Shown: positions 51,511 to 61,914 of the stretch, piece after piece
Layout: the number at the start of each line of letters is the position of its first letter
How positions within the stretch are numbered: the stretch's first letter is position 1
DNA from: Plutella xylostella
Lineage: Eukaryota > Arthropoda > Insecta > Lepidoptera > Plutellidae
Length of the DNA stretch: 64,000 nucleotides
Direction of reading: 5' to 3'
Assembly (NCBI RefSeq): GCF_932276165.1
Contig: NC_064006.1
Coordinates: 1,116,001-1,180,000 of the forward strand
The notes under the pieces: generated by a model
Told to the model about the DNA's origin: nothing
Seen by the model: only the letters and a program-made list of their open reading frames with translations
Databases searched by the model: none
Made by a program: the position numbers and the translations under genes

Positions 51511-54312
51511 TTGTCCAATAATTACGACGTCATAATAATCACAGAATCGTGGCTAACTCCAGAAATTAATGACAGTGAATTTATCGATGATAGATACTCG
51601 GTATTTAGGTGTGATCGCGATCGCATAAAAACGAATAAAAAGGACGGTGGTGGCGTATGGATCGCTGTTCTTAAGGAACTGAAAGCTGTATTACATCACC
51701 CATATTTGTCTGTATCACCTCACATAGAGCACGTTGTAGTAGAGATACCTGGTCCCTCGTTGCGTAGAAAAAATTTAATAATAGCCTCCTATATTCCACC
51801 TAATTCTAATGACTCTCTATACATGACCCACCTCGAAGCTATGCACAAACTGGTTGATAAACCAGATGTGGATGGGTTCATAATTGTAGGTGACTACAAC
51901 TTGCCAGCTATTCAATGGGCGCGTTCTAACACTGAAAATTCTGCACTATCATGTTCGCGCACCGGCCGAGTCTCGCAGTATATTGCCGATTTCATGAATT
52001 TTTTCAACGCATACCAATTTAACGACTGTAAAAATTGTAACGACAACATTTTAGACGTACTTATCACTAACAAGGAATGTTCCCTGACAGGCTCACAAAA
52101 TCATCTCTGCCCACCAGATAAACTACACCCTCCACTCTCCGCCACCGTAACTTTTAAGACTTCCTACACGCCTCTGAAACGAAAATTGATATCCAAACTA
52201 AATTTTCACAAAGCAAACTATGACCTTATTAATCGCGATATTACCAACACAAACTGGGATGATATTTTGTCACCACTAAAAGCAGACGCAGCCCTCACAG
52301 CTTTTTACAATAAAATTCATAGCATTATAATACAGCACTGTCCTATGTCTTCACCCAAAAACTCCAATTACCCATTTTGGTTTTCTCCAGCCTTAATCCA
52401 CATTTTTAATAACAAAAAAAAGGCATGGGTAAAATGGAAAAAATACAATAATTTATTTGATTATGAAATATTCTCACTTTATAGATCACGTTTTAAATCT
52501 GAGGCCCGTAAATGTTACTCAAAATATATAGAATCGGTCGAAGATAATGTATTCAAGAACAGTAAATATTTTTGGACATATATAAATAATCGCAAAAAAA
52601 AACCGGGAATTCCCTCCTCTATGTGCTATAAAAACACTACCGCTAATGATCCCACAAATATTTGTAACCTATTCTCCGATTTCTTCCACTCCGTCTATGA
52701 ACCGTCCACGCTATTGGGTGATAATTTTATTCCGGTACCTGACTACGCCCCTCACGATTTATTTATCAGTGATATACACATCAGTTCCCATAAAATATGT
52801 AGGGCACTGTCCTCAGTTGACCCCACCAAAGGCCCCGGCTCTGATGGAATTCCTCCTGTTTTTCTTAAGAACACCGCTAAGGATATATACAAACCCCTTT
52901 CATTAATTTTCAATAAATGTATGTCGGAAGGAACATTTCCTACAGCGTGGAAACACGCCAACATAATTCCCGTACACAAAAGTGGGCCTAAAAACAACGT
53001 AGAAAAATACCGTCCTATCTCGTTGCTACCAGCTTTGTCGAAGGTCTTCGAGAGATTAGTGCATGATGAAATTTACCCTTCGCTCCATAGAATAATTTTG
53101 CCTGAGCAACACGGTTTCACAAAAAATAGATCAACCACTACAAACCTCATGGTCTTCACAAATTTCGTATTTCAAAATCTCGATGACAGAACCCAAACGG
53201 ATGCAGTCTACACTGACTTTCAGAAGGCCTTCGACAAAGTTGACCACGAGCTGCTCCTACATAAAATTGCGTTCAACGGCATTCGGGGTAATTTACTTAG
53301 GTGGATGGTATCCTATATTTCTAACAGAACTCAAACAGTAGTTATCTGCGGTCATCAGTCCAATACTATCCGAGTTACCTCCGGTGTCCCTCAGGGGTCT
53401 ATACTGGGGCCTCTACTCTTTATTCTTTTTATTAACGATATTAACACTTGTTTTAGAAACTCAAAATTTTTACTCTACGCTGACGACTTAAAAGCATTTA
53501 AAAGCATGAATTCACAAAATGATTGCCTACTATTCCAAGAAGATCTCGATCGACTTACAGAATACTGCAATAATAATAAACTACATCTTAGCCTTCCAAA
53601 ATGCAACTTTATAAATTTTACAAAAAAAAGGAAAATTACGCAATTTCAATACATGTTATGTCATTCACCACTTAATAAAGTAGACGCCCTGAGGGACCTG
53701 GGAGTCATTCTCGATTCTAAATTACATTTAGATCAACATATTGATAGTATTGTGAGTAAGGCATATAAAATGTATGGGCTAGTCATGAGGTCAACCACAG
53801 ACTTTTCACGTCCTGAAACACTTATCCACCTCTATAAAAGCATAATCCGCCCACAGCTTGAGTATGCGGTACCAATCTGGAATCCCATATATAAAAAATA
53901 TAGTGACGCAATTGAAAGTGTTCAACGCAAGTACCTCCGTTCAGTACACTTCCGAGTTCATCGTAACCGCAACCACCTCTCTTACACCGAGTTACTGGAC
54001 GAATATGGCCTCATTCCACTAGATTCAAGGCGACTTATCTTGGAAGCCGTAACGCTGTACCGACTTTGTCATAGCCACTTTGATTGCACAGACCTATCTA
54101 ATAAGCTGTATTATGTTGTACCTAGAACAGTGGTGCGGCGGGAGGCGCGCGCATACCGCATGTTCGCGACGAGCCTGCGTCACACGAACGCCGGCCGGCG
54201 CGCGCCTCTCTGCCGCATCGCTGATTCCTACAATAAGCACTTTGAGCATATTGATATGTTTTCAAAATTTGCAGATTTTAAAAACAATATACACAAAGTT
54301 TTCAGAAATTAA
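51511..54312 (+). CDS. LINE-2 ORF2: endonuclease-reverse transcriptase, N-terminus frameshifted
   Basis: 933 codons open from 51511. The true start is probably ATG at 51423, whose frame carries the endonuclease YQNCRG (catalytic Asn) but runs into a stop at 51519. The main frame continues with ITESWL (Glu12), VGDYN (Asp128), then RT motifs PVHKSGP, KYRPISLLP, DFQKAFD at 569-575, VPQGS at 626-630 and catalytic YADD at 656-659, and a C-terminal domain without RNase H. A one-base shift between about 51490 and 51505 breaks the gene; the rest looks intact. TTG at 51511 is not a credible natural start. GC-rich codons at 54130-54220 contrast with the AT-rich body. Confidence 0.92.
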   Translation: MSNNYDVIIITESWLTPEINDSEFIDDRYSVFRCDRDRIKTNKKDGGGVWIAVLKELKAVLHHPYLSVSPHIEHVVVEIPGPSLRRKNLIIASYIPPNSNDSLYMTHLEAMHKLVDKPDVDGFIIVGDYNLPAIQWARSNTENSALSCSRTGRVSQYIADFMNFFNAYQFNDCKNCNDNILDVLITNKECSLTGSQNHLCPPDKLHPPLSATVTFKTSYTPLKRKLISKLNFHKANYDLINRDITNTNWDDILSPLKADAALTAFYNKIHSIIIQHCPMSSPKNSNYPFWFSPALIHIFNNKKKAWVKWKKYNNLFDYEIFSLYRSRFKSEARKCYSKYIESVEDNVFKNSKYFWTYINNRKKKPGIPSSMCYKNTTANDPTNICNLFSDFFHSVYEPSTLLGDNFIPVPDYAPHDLFISDIHISSHKICRALSSVDPTKGPGSDGIPPVFLKNTAKDIYKPLSLIFNKCMSEGTFPTAWKHANIIPVHKSGPKNNVEKYRPISLLPALSKVFERLVHDEIYPSLHRIILPEQHGFTKNRSTTTNLMVFTNFVFQNLDDRTQTDAVYTDFQKAFDKVDHELLLHKIAFNGIRGNLLRWMVSYISNRTQTVVICGHQSNTIRVTSGVPQGSILGPLLFILFINDINTCFRNSKFLLYADDLKAFKSMNSQNDCLLFQEDLDRLTEYCNNNKLHLSLPKCNFINFTKKRKITQFQYMLCHSPLNKVDALRDLGVILDSKLHLDQHIDSIVSKAYKMYGLVMRSTTDFSRPETLIHLYKSIIRPQLEYAVPIWNPIYKKYSDAIESVQRKYLRSVHFRVHRNRNHLSYTELLDEYGLIPLDSRRLILEAVTLYRLCHSHFDCTDLSNKLYYVVPRTVVRREARAYRMFATSLRHTNAGRRAPLCRIADSYNKHFEHIDMFSKFADFKNNIHKVFRN

Positions 54313-54656
54313 CTAGATAATTAGAATTAATTTGTTATTATGTTTGGATTACTACATATTTGCATTAACTATACCATATTTGCACAATATTAGCAACAGG
54401 TTGCTTCCTAAATCATTACAGAAATATCTTCTTTTTTTTTCTCGTAAACATCACTTTACTTCCACTATCAAATCACCAATCATCGCACTTCTAGATTTTG
54501 AACTGTAATAACAGTACTATGTTAACATACTTGTAGACAATGTTGTGGGATGTATATTAACATAATTATATTTAATCTAAGTCTACTTAGTAAGTTTTAA
54601 TGTACATCTGTTTATTGTCTCAAATAAATAAAAATAAAATAAAATAAAATAAATAC

Positions 54657-55605
54657 TACTAATCAAATTAGAGGATGACCCATGGTCGGCGTTCTCATAC
54701 TCAACCTGATGATGAAGATTATGATTTGTATCATCATAAACAGATTTAAAGTAATCAGAGAAGAGTTCGCAGGCTTCAGAATAAGAAGAAGCTGAGTTTC
54801 CGTCAAAAAACATGGGCAAAGGAACATCACTACTCGTCCTATTACCTTTAACATAGGTCCAAAAAAGCTTTGTAGTATCAGACATCAAAGAATCTTCTAC
54901 TGAACCAATAAAATTTACGTAACATTCTTCAATCATGGTTTTACTACGAGTTCTTAATAAAGAGAAACTGTCGTAGTCTCTGGGGTTGCCAAACTTTTTA
55001 AACTTTTTGTGAGCCCTATTTTTTTCTTCGATACATTTTATAAGTGGCTCAGAGAACCATATTGGATACTTTTGACGTGATTTTTTCTTATACGGCGTGT
55101 TCTTTATGATAATTTCCATGAGTAGTTTATAAAATACACTAACGCATTCATCTATGTTAGGATGGGAAAGAAGTTCATACCAATTTATCTTATTAAGTTC
55201 ACTTCTGCATGATTCAATATCTGTTTTTCTATAGTTTAACACTCTGCCTACGTTTTCTTTATGAACTCTAAACTTCAGCTCTATATTTACATGGAATGCC
55301 GGATGGTGTCGGTCCTGCTTACATAAAGAGTCACAAGAGTTTAAAATAACACTAGTAAAGCTGCTGAGAAATAAATCAAGAGTGCGATAATTATGATTTT
55401 TAATAAAATTGAATTGTCTTAAGCTACCGATAGAAATAAGGTTTAAAATGTCTTGGGATCTCTTATTATTTATGACAACATTGGGCGTACAAATACTCGT
55501 CGTCTCATCTCGTACCCAGTCTAGTGAAGGTGTGTTGAAATCGCCTAATATTATTGTAGGATTGTCATTATTTGATAGAATGACACATGTTTTTGAGTAG
55601 AAAAT
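54657..55605 (-). pseudogene. LINE-3 ORF2, endonuclease half
   Basis: Read on minus: FYSKTCVILSNN, IILGDFNTPSLDW (catalytic GDFN), then the linker region WYELLSHPNIDE, KYPIWFSEPLI, RAHKKFKKF, FWTYVKGNRTS, FSDYFKSVYDD and NADHGSSSNLIS, where LINE-2 begins. The first 100 or so residues with the catalytic Asn and Glu are missing, so it is a 5'-truncated copy. Confidence 0.9.
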
Positions 55606-55937
55606 ATAAGACAACGACAAAAAAGTGCTTAATATACAGTATTTTTATTTGCATCTCGTGTAAGTATGTTGTGTGTTGTTAAAGTAAATCTTTAATCTAT
55701 CAACCTAAAACGAATTTGGAATAATTCTTCCGTAAATAATTTACACTTACACACTTTTATCACAACACTGTTGAGTGATTTTAATTTGTTTAACAACGTA
55801 AACAATGCCTTTACATCAAGAAGCCGAGTGTTTATTCAAGTGCGAACTTCGCGTTTTTAATTACGTGATCGATACGATTTACGTAAAATAAACGAATAGG
55901 AACGTAATTTACTAAACACATAAAATGCTGTTCTACC
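55606..55937. other. No recognised feature
   Basis: AT-rich; nothing supported. Confidence 0.4.
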
Positions 55938-56359
55938 CTTAGATTAACAATATACGGACAGGATGGTGTGTCACATACTAAAACATAGTAAAAAACTGTC
56001 CGCATTTTGTTCACTGTCAAATCGTTTTAAGTTCTACCTACTGACAAACATAGTAGGTACTTACCTATGAAAAAGGTCACAAATCGAACTACATATATAT
56101 GCACTCACGACTGTAATCAGGGCAAGGGGTAGTCAGAGGTGGCTCACAAGCGAGCCACCCACTTTTCGCAGCACATTTGTACTCACGTGATAGGTTGCGT
56201 CCTCTCGATTGAGAGGACGAGGCCTTATCCAGAACCCCACCATCGCTCTGATCGAACTATTTCAAAATAAGAGCTTAGTAGTACAAAATGGGTGTAATTT
56301 GACGACACGTTTATCAACGACAACTCCATCTATTTCGTGTAAGTATTGTTAATCTAAGA
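55938..56359. mobile_element. M4 MITE interrupted by H1
   Basis: Inverted ends CTTAGATTAACAATATACGG and GTATTGTTAATCTAAG. GGACAGGATGGTGTGTCA, CTGTCCGCATTTTGTTCACT match the copy at 20049 in inverted order. An H1 copy sits inside. Confidence 0.8.
56098..56225 (+). repeat. H1 repeat inside M4
   Basis: TATGCACTCACGACTGTAAT, GGTAGTCAGAGGTGGCTCAC, GAGCCACCCACTTTTCGCAG, CTCACGTGATAGGTTGCGTC, then GTCCTCTCGATTGAGAGGAC, a small palindrome. Confidence 0.8.
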
Positions 56360-56757
56360 CCGTACCCCTCTTGAGCGTAAAACAAAAACTAATTATAAAT
56401 TAATGTCCGATAAAATGGAAGCACTCAAGAATTAGCACCCTGAAGCTTTCAGGCCCTGAAACATTACTCACCTCAAGAATTATAATATTATTCAATAACA
56501 ATAAAGTACTTATAATATAAAAACGTGCAAAATTTTATGCGCGTATTTTCTCCGTAATTTTAAAACGAATTTATTGGCTTCGGGTGCGATAATGTATTTT
56601 GATTCTACCTAAAGAAAACAAGAGGATTATAAGTTTTAAAAGAGTGCACAAAAAGTCGAGTGATTTAATTCTTCGGAAGCATATTACTTACAAATACACA
56701 TCCTGTATAGGTGCACATTTTGTATCATTCATGTATCAGATCAACGTAGAATAGAAT
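56360..56757. other. No recognised feature
   Basis: AT-rich; nothing supported. Confidence 0.4.
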
Positions 56758-56880
56758 AGAACATTATTTTTTTTTCACCATGAAAGTATTAGTACAAAAT
56801 AACAACTTATACATAAAACAGCGCAAAAAGGCGACCTTATTGCTATAGCAATCTCTATTAGGCAACCTTTGGATGGAAGA
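56758..56880 (-). repeat. LINE 3' end
   Basis: Read on minus: GGTTGCCTAATAGAGATTGC, TATAGCAATAAGGTCGCC, TTGCGCTGTTTTATGTATAA. Same family as 43081. Confidence 0.65.
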
Positions 56881-56939
56881 GAGAGAGAGAATTTTTTATC
56901 ATATCCTTATTAACGTAACTTAATTCTTCTATGTACTAT

Positions 56940-57057
56940 ATCACACATAGCACCCAAGGGCCAAGAGCAAGTTTGTGTCTTCATACCAACTAGCAGATCG
57001 AACCTGGGAGCTTCGGCTTAACTATCAAGCTCAGCAACCACTATACCATCCTGTCGT
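56940..57057 (-). repeat. T1-like SINE, decayed
   Basis: On minus: GACAGGATGGTATAGTGGTT (A-box area), TTAAGCCGAAGCTCCCAGG, TTCGATCTG (B box), then a body unlike T1a or T1b. Confidence 0.6.
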
Positions 57058-57114
57058 TGAATATCTTCAGCGAACTGTAAGCTATTCTCCTGACATGTCG
57101 GTCGGACAGCCTTA

Positions 57115-57276
57115 GGCGGACCCTAGACCTACAATAATATTGTGCAATATATTTATTGTGTAATAAGTTTTGAATCCAAATGACGTTTGCGCAATCTTCA
57201 ATATTAACTCTAGACGATGAATTATATTGCACAATTATCAATATTGCGCAATATAATTGATCGTCTGGGGGCCGCC
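57115..57276. mobile_element. PIF/Harbinger-like MITE, TTA TSD
   Basis: Inverted ends GGCGGACCCTAGAC and GTCTGGGGGCCGCC, with arms continuing ATAATATTGTGCAATAT. Flanked by TTA at 57112-57114 and 57277-57279. 162 bp. Confidence 0.8.
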
Positions 57277-57279
57277 TTA

Positions 57280-57823
57280 GATTTACCTAGATTCCGCAAG
57301 TCTCATACCTTGTATATAGGGTGTTGCCAAAGTGATATAGTAAGCCTGTGACTCAGGGGGTTATTGTAAACAACGTTTATTAATAATACTTATTTGATTC
57401 TTTAGTTGCTTGAAGCAATACCGCCTTTTTGAACTGTTTTTATTTTAGTTTATAAAATGTTTTTGTATTATGGGTTTCCTTTAGGTAAAAATGAATAGTA
57501 TATCTATTGTATTGTTAATTGTCCACGTAACTTTCTACTTTAGACATGTATTTTTTTCGGATATCCAAAACTTGTTGAACAAAAATATATGCACTTGCGG
57601 TGTCTAAGCAAATCTTAGTCTATGGTCGTTCTCAGCCTATTTGACTAATGATCTGAAGGGGATTGCGGTGACCACGACTGCCTACAAAGCGAAGCCTGCT
57701 GGCTGCAGTGTGGTGAATAATGTATACTTGTACCTATATTTCATTATTATACAAGAATAAATATAGCTTAAGTAAGTATATCTTTGCTAATAGCTGAAAA
57801 GCTTTAATAGCTGAAAGCTATAG
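57280..57823. other. Fragments only
   Basis: M3-like text at 57316-57372 (GGTGTTGCCAAAGTGATATA, ACTCAGGGGGTTATTG). TGCACTTGCGGTGTCTAAGC at 57588 resembles the right end of the hAT-like MITE at 42509. Confidence 0.5.
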
Positions 57824-57897
57824 ATCGCATCCAGTGCCGTGCTTTGGGAGAGGCCTACGTCCAGCAGTAGACTATTATAGGCTGATTATGATGATAC
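57824..57897 (+). repeat. RTE-type LINE 3' end
   Basis: TAGATCGCATCCAGTGCCG, GGGAGAGGCCTACGTCCAG, CAGTAGACTATTATAGGC, TGATTATGATGAT; same family as 47266-47443, opposite strand. Confidence 0.8.
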
Positions 57898-58035
57898 AAT
57901 AGGTAACATAATAAACTTAATCATGTTTGGTTGAATAGACCGCCCTGGATCGTTCCCGGTTTATAAGTTCCCATTAAGGAGACCGCGTTTCCGCGTTGAT
58001 TGGCCAACGATATTCGCTGAACCACGAAGGACCCA

Positions 58036-58172
58036 GGGGGATCACTCAATATTACTAAAAACGAAGTTTAACCGCGCTACTTCGCGAGCCACGACTCTAT
58101 CTCGTTGTATTAAACGTGCCGATTACACGGCAGCTCTCGTTCGTTCGTTTTTCGTCAGTATATAGTAACCCT
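58036..58172 (-). mobile_element. M2 MITE, uninterrupted
   Basis: GGGGGATCACTCAATATTAC, GCGAGCCACGACTCTATCTC, GTTGTATTAAACGTGCCG, CAGCTCTCGTTCGTTCG, CAGTATATAGTAACCC. 137 bp. Confidence 0.85.
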
Positions 58173-58536
58173 CCAGAGCGGGGGTCCATCTCTCCTTCAG
58201 CCGTCTCTCGAGGTCCCTAACAAAATTCAAAGCCTTATGTCCCCAACCGCGCCGTTGCGACTGCAAAAGGCAAAAAGTTGTAAAGATGACTTATTTTCCT
58301 GTACCTTAGACGCTTTGCCCTTGCGACGGTTTCAGCTACCGGCACCGGAAACACTATTTATTTTCCTAATATAATTTTTAAAATTATAACAAGGATACAG
58401 TCAGTCAAAATTTCAAAGTCCTCTATTGTCACAAAAATCTGCCATGTCCGTCTGTCCATCTGTCGGTGATTGCTGAGGTTAGATTCTCATGTCACAAACA
58501 CTGTTGTGCGACCATTTTCCACAACCTCTAGTATCC

Positions 58537-58612
58537 CACTGCTGGGCAAAGGTGTGAGCAGGCCCAAGAAAGGGATAAGTGGGAAGTTCAAGGAGAGACC
58601 TTTGCCCAGCAG
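58537..58612. repeat. Palindrome of CACTGCTGGGCAAAGGT
   Basis: CACTGCTGGGCAAAGGT near 58538 and its inverted partner ACCTTTGCCCAGCAGTG near 58597 face each other. The word 'CTGCTGGGCAAAGG' is a common lepidopteran repeat motif. Confidence 0.7.
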
Positions 58613-58753
58613 TGCGACCATTATGCAACCGTAAAACTGGATTCATTCCCACGAAGGTCTCAGAAAAATTGAACATAAAATATTAATAAAAAGGGTGTAT
58701 TGTATTAAAAGTGCTTACTTTCAAACATCAACCACTGAATGCATTAATTCATA

Positions 58754-58885
58754 CAGGGTGTTGCAAAAAGGGTATACTAAGCCGAAACCTACGAGTGGAG
58801 CATGTCATATCTAAGCCCGTAAATGAAATCAGAATGTCAAATTTCACGAAATTTTGCGCATATACCCTTTTTACAACACCGTGTA
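58754..58885. repeat. M3 element, internally deleted
   Basis: TACAGGGTGTTGCAAAAAGG, TAAGCCGAAACCTACGAG, then a short right end ATACCCTTTTTACAACACCG. Confidence 0.85.
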
Positions 58886-58979
58886 TGAATACCTTTTTAA
58901 CGGACCCTCGAAAATGTCGCACATATTTAAGGGCTAAATGAAAAATTACAGTTTACGATTTCTTTTCGTCTGTCTTTTA

Positions 58980-59151
58980 AGGCCGATTCACACACTGTTT
59001 AGTGCGAGTGCGAGAAGTCTGCAGGTAGACATATATTGCTGAGAATGTGTAGGAGATTCAAAAGTTTTGCAAATACTATATACATACAACAAGCCCAGCA
59101 ATGTACGTCTACTAAACAATCGCACTAGATAAACAGTGTGTGAATCAGTCT
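58980..59151. mobile_element. PIF-like MITE, TTA TSD
   Basis: Inverted ends AGGCCGATTCACACACTG and CAGTGTGTGAATCAGTCT, flanked by TTA at 58977-58979 and 59152-59154. 172 bp. A worn relative lies at 59880-59965. Confidence 0.75.
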
Positions 59152-59158
59152 TTATGAG

Positions 59159-59452
59159 GAGCCGTGGTAGCTCAGTTGGGTAAGCGCCCGCTTCTCACGC
59201 AAGAGATGCGGGTTCGAATCCCGGCGCTGACATGTACCAATGAGTTCTTTTTACTTAAGTACAATGTATACCATCGCTCTTACGGTGAAGGAAAACATCG
59301 TGAGGGAACCTGCATATCTCGATTTAGCACATCTAGATATGTGGACCCACCGACCCGCAGTGGACCAACGTGGTGAGGAATGGTCCAAGCTTAGGAAGGC
59401 AGTTTAGACCTTGGGGATATGCACAAGGGTTCCACTCGAGATAGAATAGAAT
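59159..59452 (+). mobile_element. T2 tRNA-derived SINE
   Basis: Head GTGGTAGCTCAGTTGGGTAA, B box GGGTTCGAATCCCGG intact, full body, tail AGAATAGAATAA. Target duplication not clear. Confidence 0.92.
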
Positions 59453-59701
59453 AAAACAGTTTTTAAGGAGGAGAATAGACCAGCTGTCTGCAGTCAATCC
59501 CAACCGCCCTCGGGTCAACTTTTAATCGAGTTTGGGAATTTATTTCAAATCCAGATTAAAAGTTTCACTTGAAAATTTAGGCTCCCATTAGTCTCAGTTT
59601 AAAACGTTTTTACGAGCTGGCCAGAAGTTTGAGTGTAGTTTAATTGTAGTTAAAGTTACACTTCTATTCACTGTGTTTTTATTACTTGATTGGTAGTTAC
59701 T

Positions 59702-59808
59702 ACACTCACGAAAAACGTTCCAGTAATATAGCACCAAATTACTCCTAAGCGGAAAAAACTGCAATATTTAAGTAGGTACATTTAACAGCGCATCAGAATA
59801 TTGTGAAT
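59702..59808 (+). repeat. M1 MITE, 5' half
   Basis: TACACTCACGAAAAACGTTC, AGCACCAAATTACTCCTAAG, TTTAACAGCGCATCAGAATA. Confidence 0.8.
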
Positions 59809-59879
59809 CATCTAAAACACGTTACACTTATAACACTCCTCTTTTTCCGTCGGGGGTTGCGTAGTAATAGTTACGTATA

Positions 59880-59965
59880 GTTACGTAGTAATACAAGAAG
59901 CCCAGCAACGAACGTGCATTAAACACCTGCTAATCAAACACTAAACACTGTTTTAATCAGCCTTT
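59880..59965 (+). repeat. Relative of the 58980 MITE
   Basis: AAGCCCAGCAACGAACGTG, AACACTGTTTTAATCAGCC resemble the right half of 58980-59151. Confidence 0.5.
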
Positions 59966-60136
59966 ATTACACAAAATCCTCTGAGCTGCACTAAATTCCT
60001 GAAACAGCCAATACCGTCGCTGCATTTAACGATTAATTCTCTAATGTCCAATCAGGGGCGAGCATAACCTATATGTATGAAAATGATTCGATTATGCTAA
60101 TGTTTAGTCCGGTGCCAATGCGAAGTCCGTTTTAAC

Positions 60137-60420
60137 CTTAGATTAACAATGTACGAATATGATGGTGACATTTGCATTCTACAAAGATAATAATTGAATG
60201 AACGAGGAACGAAACTGTAATGCAACAAAAATAAAAATAGCTGCGTTTTCAAAGCATGCAATATAAATTACAAGCCAACTTATTATATATCGTGATTTTT
60301 GGTCGAATCCACCCTAAGAGGACTAATAAAAAAGTTTTCAGTGGTAGAACTGGGGTTTTATTTGTCGAGACGTTTCTTTTGCACTGACACTCCATCTAGT
60401 TCGTATATTGTTAGTCTAAG
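60137..60420. mobile_element. M4 MITE, 8-bp TSD
   Basis: Inverted ends CTTAGATTAACAATGTACG and GTATATTGTTAGTCTAAG, flanked by GTTTTAAC at 60129-60136 and 60421-60428. An 8-bp duplication of nTnnnnAn form fits hAT. This copy supplies the class call for M4. Confidence 0.85.
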
Positions 60421-60576
60421 GTTTTAACTCACAAACATTTGTGTCGCAGTGCGGATCGTGAACCGTGTAAAATGAATCAAGGGGTATGTTCTACCATAGA
60501 CAATATTGTCTTTGTTTCTACTAACAGGTAAGGGTGAGTCCCCATTGCTGCGATCCCTGTTCAGCCATTACTGTAA

Positions 60577-60949
60577 GCGTCAATTCACACGTACCACAAC
60601 CACACCACGTCGCAGTGAGATAATGTGGTCAAGCTGTGGTTACGTGTGAATAGTGTGACAGCGGCATTTTGCAGTTGCGTTGTGGCAGCGACAAAATGTC
60701 GATGTGGTTGTGTTGTCGCTGTCATTGCGATGTGGTAACCACGTGGTCGTATGCATTTAATAGGGAGAGGAGGTGGCCGCGGTGCCGACGCGATGTGGTT
60801 GCGATGTCGTCGTATTACACAGGTGGTCGATGACAACGGCAAAATGTGGCACGTGTGAATTGGATTATTCATTTTCAATACAAAATATACGCCCGACCAC
60901 ACGGCGTGGTTGTGGCTGTGGTGTGGTTGTGGTACGTCTGAATTGACCC
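60577..60949. mobile_element. PIF/Harbinger-like MITE, TAA TSD
   Basis: 373 bp; ends GCGTCAATTCACACGTACC and GGTACGTCTGAATTGACCC (inverted), flanked by TAA at 60574-60576 and 60950-60952. Both arms are filled with CCACAACCACA / GTGGTTGTGG words. The interior is GC-rich and G/T-biased, unlike the flanks. A 105-codon minus-strand frame is a by-product of these words. Confidence 0.87.
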
Positions 60950-61184
60950 TAATAGTTGTTTTGAAACCATATCAAAATTTTACATACCTAATATTTTAAA
61001 GAAATAACAACTAACAAAATAGAAACCCAATTTGCCACGGCATCAAATAGACCTATGTAGTTAATAGCACAATAAAACGAAAATAATAAAAGCCTAAACA
61101 TATTCCTCTGTTTATTACCTAGCACATAAAATGTACTGGCCATACAATAGGTACATTGTACAGCTGATACAGGGTGTCCAACAA

Positions 61185-61914
61185 GGTTCTACCTTTTTTG
61201 GCATAAGATTTATTTGCCTAATCTCGTATTGCATAGTAACGTTTGGTCAAAGTCTCGTTACGCCGAAAATCGTATGGCATAAATCTCGTTTAGTAAAAAG
61301 TTATTTCGCATAACATTGTTTAGCCTAATAATGGTATGGCCAAATCTTGAATAGCCTAATAATGCTATGGCATAGGTTTATACAAAGTAATAATATTCGT
61401 TTGGCTTTAACTTTGACGGAGCGTCTCCCTACATAGCGCAAACTGGTGCCTTGTATTGTTTCCGCTGTTTGGAAAACTTTGGTTTTGATGAACATGTGCA
61501 CCTAACACGCTCCTCCTCGCTTTGCTCGTCGTCGCACCTATTTTTAGGTTTCGATCTCATGGGGTTTGTAATAATTATATTGGTCGTTAACTTTCGATTT
61601 TTTGATCATACAATATCGTGATTTTCGGGATGTAGGAGAAAAATACCACAATTTGTACATTTACTACATACTTAATATATTATTTATTAAGATAACATTA
61701 GGAGAAACAAGATTATACATAGGTATAGACGAACATAAATTTGAGCAAACGAAACTTAGGTGTTTAAAGATTGTGCCTAAAGAGTTTTAGACGAAACGAG
61801 CCTTATGCCACATAAGTCTTGGCAAAGTGATGGTTCGGCCGAAAAAGTTTAGACCATACGAGTTATGCGAAATGAGTTTTGGTCAATAAAGATTATGCGA
61901 GATGAGCGGAACCC
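61185..61914. mobile_element. Unclassified DNA element, 9-bp TSD (Mutator-like?)
   Basis: 730 bp flanked by the 9-bp repeat GTCCAACAA at 61176-61184 and 61915-61923. Ends GGTTCTACC and GCGGAACCC are weakly inverted. Both ends hold runs of a degenerate word of about 20 bp (TATGGCATAA, TCTCGTTTGG, GCCTAATAATG on the left; CATACGAGTTATGCG, AAATGAGTTTTGGTC on the right, mirrored). A 9-bp duplication is typical of Mutator-like elements. No transposase ORF. Confidence 0.6.

Larger units (their letters stand above)
49781..54656 (+). mobile_element. LINE-2: nearly complete non-LTR retrotransposon
   Basis: 5' UTR from about 49781 (shared promoter-like block, antisense tRNA-like segment), ORF1 at 50094-51104, a gap of about 318 bp, ORF2 at 51423-54312 (one frameshift), and a 3' UTR ending in (TAAAA)n at 54630-54656. 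CR1/Daphne/Kiri-like part of the Jockey superfamily. Inserted into LINE-3 in opposite orientation. The left limit could be anywhere between 49740 and 49783, and no clear target duplication was found. Confidence 0.88.
47796..55605 (-). mobile_element. LINE-3: truncated LINE split by LINE-2
   Basis: Minus-strand LINE in two blocks, 54657-55605 (endonuclease part, 5'-truncated) and 47804-49740 (RT and 3' UTR), with an (ATTT)n tail at 47802-47829. TAGAAAAT at 47796-47803 and 55598-55605 is a candidate target-site duplication for the original truncated insertion. LINE-2 lies between the blocks in the opposite direction, so LINE-3 is the older element. Confidence 0.9.

Noticed and set aside
60585..60902. 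105-codon minus-strand open frame rich in His, Thr and Pro
   Set aside because: Produced by the CCACAACCACA words of the MITE at 60577-60949.
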